Of a stretch of 58,719 nt of DNA, positions 28,389 to 36,314 are shown in pieces; positions within the stretch are counted from its first letter, which is position 1; each line of letters opens with the position of its first letter. Source of the stretch: JBDUCV01 sp040003255 (GTDB taxonomy: Bacteria; Actinomycetota; Actinomycetes; Mycobacteriales; Jatrophihabitantaceae); assembly GCA_040003255.1 (NCBI GenBank), contig JBDUCV010000004.1:1-58719 (forward strand), in the 5' to 3' direction. The notes beneath the pieces were generated by a model. It made no database searches. It was not told where the DNA came from and worked only from the letters and a program-made list of their open reading frames with translations. Made by a program: the position numbers and the translations under genes.

Positions 28389-28898
28389 GTGACCGCTGCC
28401 GAGGCCGACCTCATGCGCTCCCTGCACGATGAACACGCGGGAGCGCTGTGGAGTTATGTCGTCACGTTGACGGGGGGTGACCGGGCGCGGGCCGAGGACG
28501 TCGTGCAAGAGACGCTGTTGCGGGCGTGGCGGCATCCCGCCGTGCTCGACCAGTCGTCGGGCTCGGCGCGGGGTTGGCTCTTCACGGTGGCCAAGCGCCT
28601 CGTTATCGACGACTGGCGCGCTAAGCGCAGTCGGCCGGAACTGATCACGGCCGAGCCGCCTGACCGTCCGGTAGGCGACTCGGCCGACCATCGGGCCGAT
28701 CGGGCGATCATCGTCGCGGCGCTTCGGGGGCTCTCGACCGATCATCGCGAAGTCCTGGTCGAGTGCTACGTGCGCGGCTCGTCGGTGGCAGAAGCGGCGG
28801 CGCAGCTTGGCATACCGCCCGGGACGGTCAAGTCACGGACGCATTACGCATTGCACGCGTTACGGCTCGCGCTCGAGGAGACGGGAGGACTGGCATGA
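28389..28898 (+). CDS. ECF sigma factor (SigL-like)
   Basis: A 169-residue extracytoplasmic-function sigma factor. Region 2 (LHDEHAGALWSYV to EDVVQETLLRAWRHP) recognises and melts the -10; region 4 (HREVLVECYVRGSSVAEAA, then IPPGTVKSRTHYALHALR) is a helix-turn-helix for the -35. There is no C-terminal extension. The GTG at 28389 follows GGAGGAG by two to eight bases; codons upstream have no homology. The stop overlaps the anti-sigma start by four bases, the standard pairing. Similar to mycobacterial SigL, which responds at the membrane/redox level, but the target genes here are unknown. No ECF-type promoter is recognisable upstream, so it may be read from prcBA. Confidence 0.92.
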   Translation: MTAAEADLMRSLHDEHAGALWSYVVTLTGGDRARAEDVVQETLLRAWRHPAVLDQSSGSARGWLFTVAKRLVIDDWRAKRSRPELITAEPPDRPVGDSADHRADRAIIVAALRGLSTDHREVLVECYVRGSSVAEAAAQLGIPPGTVKSRTHYALHALRLALEETGGLA

Positions 28899-29542
28899 CG
28901 AACGATCCGTTCGCCGATTTCGACGGCGCTTACGTCCTCGGTGCCCTTGCGCCACAGGATCGCTCGGAGTTCGAGCAGCATCTGGCGACCTGTGACGAGT
29001 GCGCGGCATCGGTGCGGTCCTTAGCGCCCATCCCGGCTGTGCTTCGTGCCGTGCCCGCGCAAGAGTTCGCCACCGAGCTTGCGCCACCGACCCTCCTTCC
29101 GCGCCTGCTGCGGGAACTGCGCCGGGCGAGGTCGCGCCGCCGTTGGATCACCGGTGCCGTTGCCGCCTCGGTCGCCGCGGGCCTGATCGCCGCGACCGCG
29201 CTGTTCACGACCCCCGACTCGCCGGGCCACCCAGTGGCGATGCGCTCGGTCACCGCATCGTCGTCCGTGCACGCCACGGCTGACGTACAGGACGTGGCGT
29301 GGGGCACCCGTATCGACCTGCGCTGCAGCTATGACCGGGTAGCGGTCTATCCAGATGGCACGTCATACCTACTGGTGGTGATCGACCGATCGGGCATGCC
29401 GCATCAGTTAGGCAGCTGGAAGATGGCACCAGGTGACGAGGTGACGACCTTCAGCGCCGGGACGGCACTCAGCCGCGCCGACATTTCCGCCGTGCAGGTC
29501 ACCACCACGACCGGCATGAAGCTGCTCGATCTTCCACTGTGA
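28895..29542 (+). CDS. Zinc-binding anti-sigma factor, membrane anchored (RskA/RslA-like)
   Basis: A 215-residue partner for the sigma factor just upstream. The cytoplasmic N-terminus carries the ZAS motif His29-x3-Cys33-x2-Cys36 (EQHLATCDEC), which in redox-sensing anti-sigmas releases the sigma factor when the cysteines oxidise. One membrane helix spans about 88-108 (WITGAVAASVAAGLIAATALF split at its polar ends), and residues 110-215 form an extracytoplasmic RskA-type domain. ATG in ATGA overlapping the sigma stop. It presumably sequesters the sigma factor at the membrane; the trigger is unknown. The cluster then continues with pafA under its own promoter. Confidence 0.9.
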   Translation: MTNDPFADFDGAYVLGALAPQDRSEFEQHLATCDECAASVRSLAPIPAVLRAVPAQEFATELAPPTLLPRLLRELRRARSRRRWITGAVAASVAAGLIAATALFTTPDSPGHPVAMRSVTASSSVHATADVQDVAWGTRIDLRCSYDRVAVYPDGTSYLLVVIDRSGMPHQLGSWKMAPGDEVTTFSAGTALSRADISAVQVTTTTGMKLLDLPL

Positions 29543-29583
29543 GCGACGCTCGGTCCTCCAGCCCGCAGTAGGCATCCGCCGCC

Positions 29584-29589
29584 TAGTGT
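29584..29589 (+). promoter_or_regulatory. -10 box for pafA (leaderless)
   Basis: TAGTGT seven bases before the GTG at 29597. Choosing that GTG rather than the GTG inside the box at 29588 also gives the canonical PafA N-terminus. Confidence 0.55.
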
Positions 29590-29596
29590 GGACGAC

Positions 29597-30955
29597 GTGC
29601 ACAAGCGCATCTTCGGCATCGAGAACGAGTACGGCGTCACGTGCACATTCCACGGCCAGCGGCGCCTGTCGCCGGACGAAGTCGCGCGTTACCTGTTCCG
29701 CCGCGTCGTGTCATGGGGCCGCTCGTCCAACGTCTTCCTGCGCAACGGCGCCCGGCTCTACCTAGACGTCGGGTCGCATCCGGAATACGCGACGCCCGAA
29801 TGCGACTCGCTCGAGAGTCTGGTCGCACACGACAAGGCGGGGGAGCGCATTCTTGAGGGCCTGGTCGTCGACGCCGAGAAACGGCTGCACGATGAGGGCA
29901 TCTCTGGCGACATCTATCTGTTCAAGAACAACACTGACTCGGCCGGGAACTCCTACGGTTGCCACGAGAACTACCTGGTCGGCCGGCATGGCGAGTTCAG
30001 CCGGCTGGCTGACGTCCTCATCCCGTTCCTGGTTACTCGGCAGCTGATCTGCGGCGCGGGCAAGGTGCTGCAGACGCCGCGCGGTGCCGTGTACTGCATC
30101 AGCCAGCGCGCTGAGCACATCTGGGAGGGAGTGTCGTCCGCGACCACTCGCTCGCGTCCGATCATCAACACCCGCGACGAGCCGCACGCCGACGCCGAAC
30201 GCTACCGCCGACTGCACGTCATCGTGGGCGACTCGAACATGAACGAGACGACCACAATGCTCAAAGTCGGCGCCGCAGACCTCGTGCTGCGGATGATCGA
30301 GCACGGTGTGACGTTCCGCGATCTGACCCTTGAGAACCCGATTCGCGCGATCCGCGAGATCTCCCACGACCTGACCGGCGGGCGGCTGGTCCGGTTGGCC
30401 GCGGGGCGCAGCGCCTCGGCGCTCGACATCCAACGCGAGTACTTCAGCCGCGCGGTCGACTTCGTCGAGCGCACCGGCAGCGACAGCTCGGCCAAGCGGG
30501 TCATCGAACTGTGGGGGCGCACGCTGGACGCCATCGAGGTCGGAGACCTGTCGATCATCGACCGCGAGATCGACTGGGCAACCAAGTTCCAGCTCATCGA
30601 GCGCTACCGCGCCAAGCACGACCTGCCACTATCTTCACCCCGGGTGGCCCAGCTGGACCTGGCCTACCACGACATCCAGCGTGGACGAGGCTTGTACTAC
30701 CTGCTGCAAAAACACGGGGCGGTCGACCGGATCACCAACGACCTTGCGGTCTTCGAGGCGAAGAACGTTCCGCCACAGACCACCCGGGCGAAGCTGCGCG
30801 GCGACTTCATCCGCCGCGCGCAGGAAAAGCGGCGCGACTTCACGGTCGACTGGGTGCACCTGAAGCTGAACGACCAGGCGCAGCGAACCGTGCTGTGCAA
30901 GGACCCGTACCGCAGCGTCGACGACCGAGTCGACAAGTTGATCGCATCCATGTGA
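29597..30955 (+). CDS. pafA: Pup--protein ligase PafA
   Basis: Uses ATP to activate the C-terminal glutamate of Pup and forms an isopeptide bond to substrate lysines. 452 residues, the usual length, of the same glutamine-synthetase-like fold as Dop. The Mg/ATP site is FGIENEYG (Glu9, Glu11); the catalytic Asp57 lies in LYLDVGSHPEYATPE. FKNNTDSAGNSYGCHENY and NTRDEPHADAERY are shared with Dop, but there is no Dop loop. Two GTGs are possible; the second (29597) is used because of the -10 box spacing. In the usual order pafB follows directly, but here two minus-strand genes lie between. Confidence 0.96.
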   Translation: MHKRIFGIENEYGVTCTFHGQRRLSPDEVARYLFRRVVSWGRSSNVFLRNGARLYLDVGSHPEYATPECDSLESLVAHDKAGERILEGLVVDAEKRLHDEGISGDIYLFKNNTDSAGNSYGCHENYLVGRHGEFSRLADVLIPFLVTRQLICGAGKVLQTPRGAVYCISQRAEHIWEGVSSATTRSRPIINTRDEPHADAERYRRLHVIVGDSNMNETTTMLKVGAADLVLRMIEHGVTFRDLTLENPIRAIREISHDLTGGRLVRLAAGRSASALDIQREYFSRAVDFVERTGSDSSAKRVIELWGRTLDAIEVGDLSIIDREIDWATKFQLIERYRAKHDLPLSSPRVAQLDLAYHDIQRGRGLYYLLQKHGAVDRITNDLAVFEAKNVPPQTTRAKLRGDFIRRAQEKRRDFTVDWVHLKLNDQAQRTVLCKDPYRSVDDRVDKLIASM

Positions 30956-31029
30956 CGTGATCAGCGGCTACGCACGCACCCCGGTTGCGATCTTCTTTCC
31001 GCTAATGGCCCATCGGGCGTCCCGCCCTG

Positions 31030-32058
31030 TCAAGATCGCGAAGGCAGCCCCAGGAAGCGCCGCAGGTCCGCGGCTTCGCGATCGAGCATACGTCGGGCCG
31101 GCGCGCTGACGGCCTGCAACGGATGCAAAGTCACCGTCCCGCCTGGCATCGTCCAAGTCGCGACTACCCGGCCACCAACGAGCGCAACCGGACGGAAGAT
31201 CCCGTTGCTGGTGACGACGCCGCCATCTACAGGGAGCACGAACGCCCGCGACGCCCAACCGAGCAGGAGCGGGTCGAACGCCCCGAGCAGTCGGGGCGCT
31301 GGCAGCCGCCGAGCACGCGACATCCCGCGAAGGACGAAGCCGTCATCGGTCTCGGCGGCGTCATCCGCGACGATGGCCAAGCCACGCCGCGCATCGACGA
31401 GCGGCAGCCCGGCCCAGCGAGCCAGATCCTGAGCGTTCGCCGGACCATGACCGGTGAGATATCTGCGAGCGAGCATCTCCAGGGCATCGTCACGGTCCGG
31501 CAACCTAGGTGGTGAGCCGAGCCAGTCGCGGACCAGGACGAACGCCTGCTCGCCGCCCACCACCGGACCGCGGACGACCAGCCCGAGCAGGGACGCGAGC
31601 ACCAGGATGTGCACCAGCGCCTGACCCTCGACCCGCACGCCCACCGCAGCGACCCGCTCGCGCAGCTGCGCCCGAGTGAGCGGCCCCTGCTCGGTGAGCG
31701 CCCGCTCGATTTCCGCGACGCCCCGGTCGGCGTCCTTGGCGCCGACGCCCTCTTGGCGCAGTCTTCGGGCATTGCCGGTCGCCAGCTGGGGAGTGGTCAG
31801 CGCGTGCAACCACCAGTAATCCTCGCGGCGGACCAGATGCAGGGTGCCGCGATTGAGCCAGCTGACGACCAGCGAGCGGTCAACGCTCAGGCAGCGGTCG
31901 ACGTCCGCGGCGGTGAGCCCGCGTGACCGGGCGCGAATCGCCAGCCGGGCTCCGCGAGCGTCCTGTGCCTGGATCGCGAGCAACCGGTCGACCACCTCGA
32001 CGACACCTGTTGCCGGTGGTCCGGCCAGCAGCTGTGCGGTGAGCCGTCGGAGGATCAC
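31030..32058 (-). CDS. AlkZ-like winged-helix protein, putative DNA glycosylase
   Basis: A 342-residue member of the HTH_42/AlkZ superfamily, which excises crosslinked or bulky alkylated bases. Two winged-helix units and a beta-barrel are expected; visible family blocks are LLAIQAQDARGARLA near residue 30, LVVSWLNRGTLHLV, and the C-terminal barrel (AFDPLLLGW, GRVVATW). The catalytic motif of this superfamily is Q-x-Q in AlkZ and Q-x-D in YcaQ; here IQAQDA gives Q-A-Q, which points to the AlkZ-like branch. GTG start at 32058; no clean -10 box. It stands between pafA and the DNA-damage regulators pafB/pafC, a suggestive position. It could also be an uncharacterised relative without glycosylase activity. 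Confidence 0.85.
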   Translation of the reverse strand: MILRRLTAQLLAGPPATGVVEVVDRLLAIQAQDARGARLAIRARSRGLTAADVDRCLSVDRSLVVSWLNRGTLHLVRREDYWWLHALTTPQLATGNARRLRQEGVGAKDADRGVAEIERALTEQGPLTRAQLRERVAAVGVRVEGQALVHILVLASLLGLVVRGPVVGGEQAFVLVRDWLGSPPRLPDRDDALEMLARRYLTGHGPANAQDLARWAGLPLVDARRGLAIVADDAAETDDGFVLRGMSRARRLPAPRLLGAFDPLLLGWASRAFVLPVDGGVVTSNGIFRPVALVGGRVVATWTMPGGTVTLHPLQAVSAPARRMLDREAADLRRFLGLPSRS

Positions 32059-32089
32059 CAGCGCTACCGTGCCACAGCTGCGGCGGCGG

Positions 32090-33163
32090 TCAGGATGGGG
32101 GCAGCAGGCTGACCGCGTGTCGACCTGCGGCCGCGCAGGCCAGGAAGTAGGCGTAATCCTCGTCGAGCCCGCGTCCCATCGTGGACAGCTCCATCGGCAG
32201 TGAACGCAGGGCTCCGTCTAGCCCGTCCACCGGCACGGTGACGATCTGGTGGTTTGACCCGACGGCAACCAGATCGGCGGCCACCGCGCGGGCCAGGTCG
32301 TCGGGCAGCCCCGATGGCACGACGAGGTCGGTTGGCGCGAGGGCCACCCGTCCGAACGCGGTCAATGCGTGGTGCGACACCCCCCGGTGCCGCTCGCGGG
32401 GATCGGCGTCGGAGATGCGTAACGCGCCGATCGGACGGCCACCGAGCACCGCCACCGCGTTAACGACCTCACCGGCTGCGATGCCGCTGAAACCCCACGG
32501 CGTTCCAGTGCCCAGGTTGCCGGGCCCTTGGGTCACCACGGCGATGTCGGCCTGCAGCACGTGTCGGGCGGCGAGCAGGCCGGTATGCACGGTGACTGAT
32601 TCCAGGTCGCCGCCGAAGGCCTGCCCGGTGCTAACCGTGCCGCACAGCATCGGTCGCAGCGCGTCCACGGTGCGCGAGTACCACAACGGCAGGGCGCCAC
32701 CGTCACTGAGCACGTATGCGATGCGCACAGCCGATCGATCCAGCAGCGCCCCGGCAAGGATCGCCGGTAGCGCGGAATGCAGATCGGCGATTACGACCGG
32801 CATCCCGTCGATCGAGGTGGCCCCGGCGATCACCGCGTGGTGCGGCGAACTCGGCTCGTCCACACCGAGGACGGTCGCCTGCGATGGGGTGTAACGGGCC
32901 TTCACCAGATGCCCCGGCCCCTGCGGATCGGCCGGCAGCCGATCGGGAATAGCGACCACGAGTGCGTGGCCACCCGTGCCGAGCTCCATCGCCAACGCGG
33001 TGGTGTTCAGCAACACTCGATCACCCGGCCGAGGTTCCCCGACCAGGGCGACGTAGGCCAGAGCGGTGATCGATCCGTCCTCGGCGACGTCGACTGCTAC
33101 CTCGCGTACCCCCGCCCATTCCCGCCGAATCTCCGTCACCAGCCCGGAGCGCCAACGGATCAC
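32090..33163 (-). CDS. DUF3866 family protein
   Basis: A 357-residue actinobacterial protein of unknown function. Recognisable blocks are RWRSGLVTEIRREW at the N-terminus, GDRVLLNTTALAMELGTGGHALVVA (read in two parts), LHSALPAI, and the long central QGPGNLGTGTPWGFSGI. The repeated Gly-rich loops suggest a nucleotide- or sugar-binding alpha/beta fold, but no catalytic residue can be assigned. GTG start with TACGCT six bases upstream. DUF3866 genes often sit beside pafB in actinobacteria, divergent from it as here. Confidence 0.85.
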   Translation of the reverse strand: MIRWRSGLVTEIRREWAGVREVAVDVAEDGSITALAYVALVGEPRPGDRVLLNTTALAMELGTGGHALVVAIPDRLPADPQGPGHLVKARYTPSQATVLGVDEPSSPHHAVIAGATSIDGMPVVIADLHSALPAILAGALLDRSAVRIAYVLSDGGALPLWYSRTVDALRPMLCGTVSTGQAFGGDLESVTVHTGLLAARHVLQADIAVVTQGPGNLGTGTPWGFSGIAAGEVVNAVAVLGGRPIGALRISDADPRERHRGVSHHALTAFGRVALAPTDLVVPSGLPDDLARAVAADLVAVGSNHQIVTVPVDGLDGALRSLPMELSTMGRGLDEDYAYFLACAAAGRHAVSLLPPS

Positions 33164-33169
33164 GCCGGG

Positions 33170-33175
33170 AGCGTA
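33170..33175 (-). promoter_or_regulatory. -10 box for the DUF3866 gene (leaderless)
   Basis: Minus-strand TACGCT six bases before the GTG at 33163. Confidence 0.45.
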
Positions 33176-33217
33176 ACCGCCGTGCGCTGCCGCTAGCGGA
33201 TCGGAGATGATGGACCC

Positions 33218-34234
33218 ATGAGTCCCGCGCGCGCCGCCTCCCGACGCGCGCGCCCACGGATTAGTTTCGAGGACATGGCGGCCCGACGCGCAGAGCGACT
33301 GGTGAACCTGGTCATCTGTCTGCTCTCGACCCGCCAGTTCCTGACCGCCGAGCGGATCCGCGACGCGGTGCCAGGTTATGAATCTGCGGACGGTTCATTG
33401 CACGCCGACGAGGCGTTCAAGCGGATGTTCGAGCGGGACAAGGCAGAACTGCGCGACCTGGGCGTTCCGCTCGAGACCGGGCGCAACAGCATCTTCGACG
33501 CCGAGGACGGTTATCGCATCACCCGTCGCAAGTACGAGCTGCCCGCGTTGCATTTCGACCCCGCCGAGGCCGCGGCGGTGGGCCTGGCAGCCCGGTTGTG
33601 GCAGTCCGCAACCTTGGGCACCCCTGCTCGCAATGCGCTAATCAAGCTGCGGGCCGGCGGCACCGACGTCGACGCTGCCGCGACGCCGGGTGCCGCACCG
33701 CACGTCGATGCCAGCGACCCGTCCTTGCCGGCGCTGCTCGATGCGGCCCGTACGTCACGAGCGGTCCGTTTCGACTACGTCAAGTCCGGCTCAGGCGCCA
33801 GTGAGCGCCGCACGATCGAGCCGTGGGGTGTCTTGTCGTGGCGACGGCGGTGGTATGTCGCGGGCTTCGATCGCGATCGCGGCGAGGCGCGCAGCTTCCG
33901 GCTGTCGCGGGTTGTCGGGGACGTCGACCCGGTCGGCCCGGTGGGTGGCTTCGTTCGCCCGGCCGAGGTCGATCTGCTGCAGCTCGTCGCCGGCCGTGGC
34001 CCGGATGCCGGCCGGGTGGCGCGAATTCAGGTGGCGGGCGAAGGGGCCGGCCAACTGCGCCGCAACGCCGACCGTGACGATGATGGCGTGCTAACCATCA
34101 CCTTCACCGACAGCCAATGGCTGGCGCGACTGGTGGCCAGTGCCGGAACCGCCGCCCGTGTCCTGGGGCCGCCGGACCTGATCGAGGCGGTCCGCGACCG
34201 GCTCGCCGCGTCCGGCGGGCAAATACGCCGATGA
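33218..34234 (+). CDS. pafB: WYL-domain transcriptional regulator PafB
   Basis: One half of the PafBC regulator that activates the RecA-independent DNA-damage response in mycobacteria. 338 residues: an N-terminal winged helix-turn-helix (about 22-85, RAERLVNLVICLLSTRQFLTAE split by a turn), a WYL domain (about 165-245) with the ligand-contacting LSWRRRWYVAGFDRDRGEARSFRLSRV block, and the C-terminal WCX extension. The N-terminal 20 residues are basic. ATG with a GGAG ten bases upstream. The TGA overlaps the pafC ATG by four bases, as expected for subunits made together. Confidence 0.94.
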   Translation: MSPARAASRRARPRISFEDMAARRAERLVNLVICLLSTRQFLTAERIRDAVPGYESADGSLHADEAFKRMFERDKAELRDLGVPLETGRNSIFDAEDGYRITRRKYELPALHFDPAEAAAVGLAARLWQSATLGTPARNALIKLRAGGTDVDAAATPGAAPHVDASDPSLPALLDAARTSRAVRFDYVKSGSGASERRTIEPWGVLSWRRRWYVAGFDRDRGEARSFRLSRVVGDVDPVGPVGGFVRPAEVDLLQLVAGRGPDAGRVARIQVAGEGAGQLRRNADRDDDGVLTITFTDSQWLARLVASAGTAARVLGPPDLIEAVRDRLAASGGQIRR

Positions 34235-35190
34235 CCGGGGAACGCGAACGGCTGCCCAGGCTGCTGGCCCTGGTGCCATACCTGCAGGCCCGACAGGGCA
34301 TCGCGATGGCCGAGGCCGCCGCTGATTTCAGCATTACCGAAGCCCAGCTGCGCCGCGATTTGCAGCTGCTGTGGATGTGCGGGCTGCCGGGGCACGGCCC
34401 CGGAGACCTGATCGACCTGTCCTTCGAGGGCGACACCATCTCGGTGCTGTTCGACGCGGGCATGTCCCGTCCGCTGCGGCTGACTGCCGAGGAGGCGCTG
34501 GCCCTCATCGTCGCGCTGCGGACGCTGGCCGAGACACCAGGCCTTGCCGATCGCGATGCGGTGCAGCGGGCGTTGGCCAAGATCGAAACGGCCGCCGGAG
34601 GATCGGTCGAGGCCGCAGGCACGGTCGCCGTGGAGCTCGACGGGGTGGCTCGGCTGCTTCCTGTGCTGCAACGTGCCATCGACAGCGGCCGCGCGTTGGC
34701 GCTGCGCTACTACACCGCGACCCGCGACGAGACCACGGAGCGCACCGTCGACCCGATGCGGGTCTTCGAGATGGACGGGCGTAGCTACCTCGAGGCGTGG
34801 TGCCGCCGCGCGGAGGGCATGCGGGTGTTTCGCGTCGATCGGATCGAGCGCGCCGACGTACTCGATGAACCAGCCCGTCCACCCGCCGGCGCTGAGCTGC
34901 GTGACCTACGTGGCGGCGTCTTCACGCCCGCTCCAGAGCACCTGCTCGCCGTGCTACGCATCGCGCCGGCCTACGCCTGGGTGGCCGACTATTACACCGT
35001 CGAGGAGGACACTGAACTCGACGACGGGCACCGCCAGATCAGCCTGCGCGTCGCCGACCCGGCGTGGGTACGGGCGCTGGCCCTCGGCTCCGCAGGTCAA
35101 GTCGAGGCTCTGTCACCAGAGTGGCTCGCCGAGTCGATCCGCGCTGAAGCCGTTGCGGCGATGAGCGCCTATGCAGGTGCCGACCAGTAG
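34231..35190 (+). CDS. pafC: WYL-domain transcriptional regulator PafC
   Basis: Partner of PafB; 319 residues with a similar order: winged helix (about 5-65), WYL domain (about 150-225, with RALALRYYTATRDE and GRSYLEAWCRRAEGMRVFRVDRI, split by a loop) and WCX domain. Conserved arginines after the WYL core are the positions thought to bind single-stranded DNA or another damage ligand. The ATG overlaps the pafB TGA by four bases. The expected next genes are a small membrane protein, tatA and tatC; here the small protein and tatC are present but tatA is not. Confidence 0.94.
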   Translation: MTGERERLPRLLALVPYLQARQGIAMAEAAADFSITEAQLRRDLQLLWMCGLPGHGPGDLIDLSFEGDTISVLFDAGMSRPLRLTAEEALALIVALRTLAETPGLADRDAVQRALAKIETAAGGSVEAAGTVAVELDGVARLLPVLQRAIDSGRALALRYYTATRDETTERTVDPMRVFEMDGRSYLEAWCRRAEGMRVFRVDRIERADVLDEPARPPAGAELRDLRGGVFTPAPEHLLAVLRIAPAYAWVADYYTVEEDTELDDGHRQISLRVADPAWVRALALGSAGQVEALSPEWLAESIRAEAVAAMSAYAGADQ

Positions 35191-35200
35191 ACTTCGGCCC

Positions 35201-35410
35201 GTGCTCTGGGTGGTTGCGATCGGCTGGGGATTCGCGATAATCCTAGCCGCTGTCGTGCTCGGGTGCTGCGGTTACGAGGTCGCCTGGAAGTCCAGACGGC
35301 TGCGCGGTGACCTCTTCGGTCTGCAATCAATGCGCGGTGAGCTCAACCAGCTTCAGGCCCAGCTGGCGCAGGCGCAACGTCATGTCGCCGCCCGCCGCGA
35401 CGCCAACTGA
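35201..35410 (+). CDS. Small membrane protein with coiled-coil tail
   Basis: A 69-residue protein (or 79 if the ATG at 35171, inside pafC, is used). Residues 2-22 form one hydrophobic helix (WVVAIGWGFAIILAAVVLG) and the rest is a charged amphipathic helix rich in Gln, Leu and Arg (GELNQLQAQLAQAQRHV), probably a coiled coil. It is not TatA: the Phe-Gly hinge and the following Lys-Leu-Pro are missing, and the soluble part is far more polar. A protein of this build stands between pafC and tatA in other actinobacteria. Function unknown. Confidence 0.7.
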   Translation: MLWVVAIGWGFAIILAAVVLGCCGYEVAWKSRRLRGDLFGLQSMRGELNQLQAQLAQAQRHVAARRDAN

Positions 35411-35417
35411 TCCGTCC

Positions 35418-36314
35418 ATGGTCCGTCTGGCGCTGCCTCAACGCCTGCGCCGTGATCGGCGCGACCCCGAAAGCCGCATGTCGGTGCTCGACCACTTGCG
35501 CGAGCTACGCCGTCGACTAGTGATTGCCTTGCTGTTAATCGCGGCCGGCGCGGTCGTCGGGTGGATCTTCTACGAACCGATCTTGAACGTGCTCAAGCAT
35601 CCGTACTGTGCCGTCGACCCGGCGAAGCGGTTCCCGCCGAATCAGAAGGATTGCGCCCTGATCTTCACCGCGCCGCTGGACGGGTTCACCACCCGGCTAA
35701 AGGTTTCGTTCATCGCGGGGTCGATCATCACCAGCCCGCTGTGGCTATATCAGATCTGGGCTTTCATCACGCCCGGCCTGCGCAAGAACGAGCGCAGGTA
35801 CTCAATCGTGTTCATCGCGGCGTCGACCGTGTTGTTTGCTGCCGGGGTCGGGCTCGCCTATCTCGTGCTGAGTAAGGGGCTGCAGATCCTGATCGGCACG
35901 GCGGGCGCGGGCACGTCCGCAGCGCTCACCGTGAACAGCTACTTGTCGTTCGTCACGCTTATGCTGGTGATCTTCGGCGCAGCTTTCGAGCTGCCCCTGA
36001 TCGTTGTGATGGCCAACTTCGCGGGGGTGCTGTCGGCAAAGATCCTGAAAAAGTCCCAGCGCATCGCCATCTTCCTGATCTTCCTGTTCGCCGCAATCGC
36101 TACCCCCAGCACGGACCCGTTCACGATGTGCGCGATGGCCGCGCCCATGTGCCTGCTGTTCGAACTCGCCGTCCTCATTGCGATCGTGCACGACCGGCGT
36201 AAGGCCCGTCGCAAGGCCGCCGCGGCCGCGGCGGTGGACACGGACGACAGTCAGCCATCACGCATAGACGCGATACCCCGGCGGCTCGACGACCCGTGGG
36301 TCGAGACCACCTGA
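35418..36314 (+). CDS. tatC: Twin-arginine translocase subunit TatC
   Basis: The receptor for twin-arginine signal peptides in the Tat pathway. About 298 residues with six membrane helices. The N-terminal SVLDHLRELRRRLV carries the conserved signal-peptide site with the key glutamate, and FITPGLRKNERR is the first periplasmic/cytoplasmic loop signature; PSTDPFTMC lies before the last helices. The C-terminal 40 residues are basic then polar. The start is uncertain between ATG at 35382, 35418 and 35478; I take the middle one because it does not overlap the upstream gene and keeps a short basic leader. No tatA is visible upstream, where it normally lies. Confidence 0.94.
   Translation: MVRLALPQRLRRDRRDPESRMSVLDHLRELRRRLVIALLLIAAGAVVGWIFYEPILNVLKHPYCAVDPAKRFPPNQKDCALIFTAPLDGFTTRLKVSFIAGSIITSPLWLYQIWAFITPGLRKNERRYSIVFIAASTVLFAAGVGLAYLVLSKGLQILIGTAGAGTSAALTVNSYLSFVTLMLVIFGAAFELPLIVVMANFAGVLSAKILKKSQRIAIFLIFLFAAIATPSTDPFTMCAMAAPMCLLFELAVLIAIVHDRRKARRKAAAAAAVDTDDSQPSRIDAIPRRLDDPWVETT

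Noticed and set aside
35201..35410. Small membrane protein as a diverged TatA
   Set aside because: Length and single helix fit, but the Phe-Gly hinge, the Lys-Leu-Pro and the amphipathic helix composition of TatA are absent.
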